From contig JAODLU010000152.1 of assembly GCA_025464125.1 (NCBI GenBank), positions 1 to 5,281 of the forward strand: a stretch of 5,281 nucleotides of DNA, written 5' to 3'. The notes beneath the pieces are model-generated. The model worked only from the letters and a program-made list of their open reading frames with translations, made no database searches and was not told where the DNA came from. The stretch comes from Microbacteriaceae bacterium (lineage in GTDB: Bacteria; Actinomycetota; Actinomycetes; Actinomycetales; Microbacteriaceae). Position 1 is the stretch's first letter; each line of letters starts with the position of its first letter. A program made the translations under genes and the position numbers. Of the stretch, positions 5,031-5,281 are shown piece after piece.

Positions 5031-5281
5031 ATGCCCCCGGCAATCACCCTGATCAGCTACAACCTGTGGCAGTCGCGCGCCCGAGGCGAACTGCCGGGCC
5101 TTGTCGCGACATACGAGCCCGACCTGCTGTGCCTCCAGGAGGTCGGCGGCAGTCACCTCCCGACCCGCATCGGCCCGCTGGTGCTCGCGGTCACAACTAC
5201 GACGAACTACTTTCGAGTTGCGCTGTATGTGCGTGAGGACAGGTTCGAGATCGTGGCGGCATCCCCGTTCCGGCTCTTCCG
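5031..5281 (+). CDS. Endonuclease/exonuclease/phosphatase (EEP) family protein, 3' end beyond window
   Basis: The first 83 residues of an EEP-superfamily phosphoesterase, a Mg2+-dependent fold that includes DNase I-like nucleases, exonuclease III and lipid or sugar phosphatases. ISYNLW at 8-13 carries the conserved active-site Asn (N11), and PDLLCLQEV at 30-38 carries the metal-binding Glu (E37). Residues 60-75 (YFRVALYVREDRFEIV) match the following core strand pair, where the family often has G-x-A-V/L-L-Y/S-R. The frame is open to the last base with no stop. The ATG at 5031 is chosen because the conserved first strand begins a few residues later. The catalytic His and Asp of the C-terminal half lie outside the window, so activity and substrate cannot be judged. 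It is divergent from the AMP-binding enzyme gene, separated by 93 nt; no functional link is evident. Confidence 0.88.
   Translation, partial: MPPAITLISYNLWQSRARGELPGLVATYEPDLLCLQEVGGSHLPTRIGPLVLAVTTTTNYFRVALYVREDRFEIVAASPFRLF

Noticed and set aside
4938..5156. Upstream in-frame extension of the AMP-binding enzyme (73 more residues).
   Set aside because: It covers the divergent promoter region and the start of the EEP gene on the other strand. Family similarity begins at the ATG at 4937.

Overview
This GC-rich 5.3 kb window looks like chromosomal DNA of a high-GC Gram-positive bacterium (Actinobacteria, most likely Microbacteriaceae or a close relative). The evidence is a Holin-X/DUF3618 gene pair typical of actinobacteria, an LAxTG-type (class E) sortase sorting signal, GTG starts, and TAnnnT -10 boxes placed 6-7 nt before ATG, as in leaderless actinobacterial transcripts. 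The genus is inference. I see no insertion sequence, prophage structure, tRNA, rRNA or CRISPR array.

Layout. (1) nt 1-321 (+): the 3' part of a small heat-shock protein gene (Hsp20). (2) nt 366-409: a strong hairpin between convergent genes, probably a bidirectional terminator. (3) nt 422-2060 (-): a tight three-gene operon read from 2060 to 422. It encodes a 219-aa amphipathic repeat protein with a C-terminal hydrophobic helix, a 135-aa two-helix membrane protein of the actinobacterial Holin-X family, and a 192-aa DUF3618 protein. Both junctions are 4-nt start/stop overlaps (GTGA, ATGA). (4) nt 2061-2306: divergent promoter region. (5) nt 2307-3494 (+): a secreted glycine-rich surface protein with signal peptide, InlB/Flg_new-type repeat and LAATG cell-wall sorting signal. 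(6) nt 3498-4937 (-): an AMP-binding adenylate-forming enzyme (acyl-CoA synthetase-like), its stop only 3 nt from the convergent surface-protein stop. (7) nt 4938-5030: a 93-nt divergent promoter region with a 12-bp perfect palindrome and two back-to-back leaderless-type -10 boxes. (8) nt 5031 to the window end (+): the start of an endonuclease/exonuclease/phosphatase family gene.

The most striking signal is in the operon. Its two outer proteins each carry about six to seven consecutive 11-residue (hendecad) repeats, like those of group 3 LEA (desiccation-protection) proteins, joined to a hydrophobic helix. They flank a Holin-X membrane protein. With the neighbouring Hsp20 gene this suggests, by inference only, a membrane-associated stress-protection module rather than anything phage-related.
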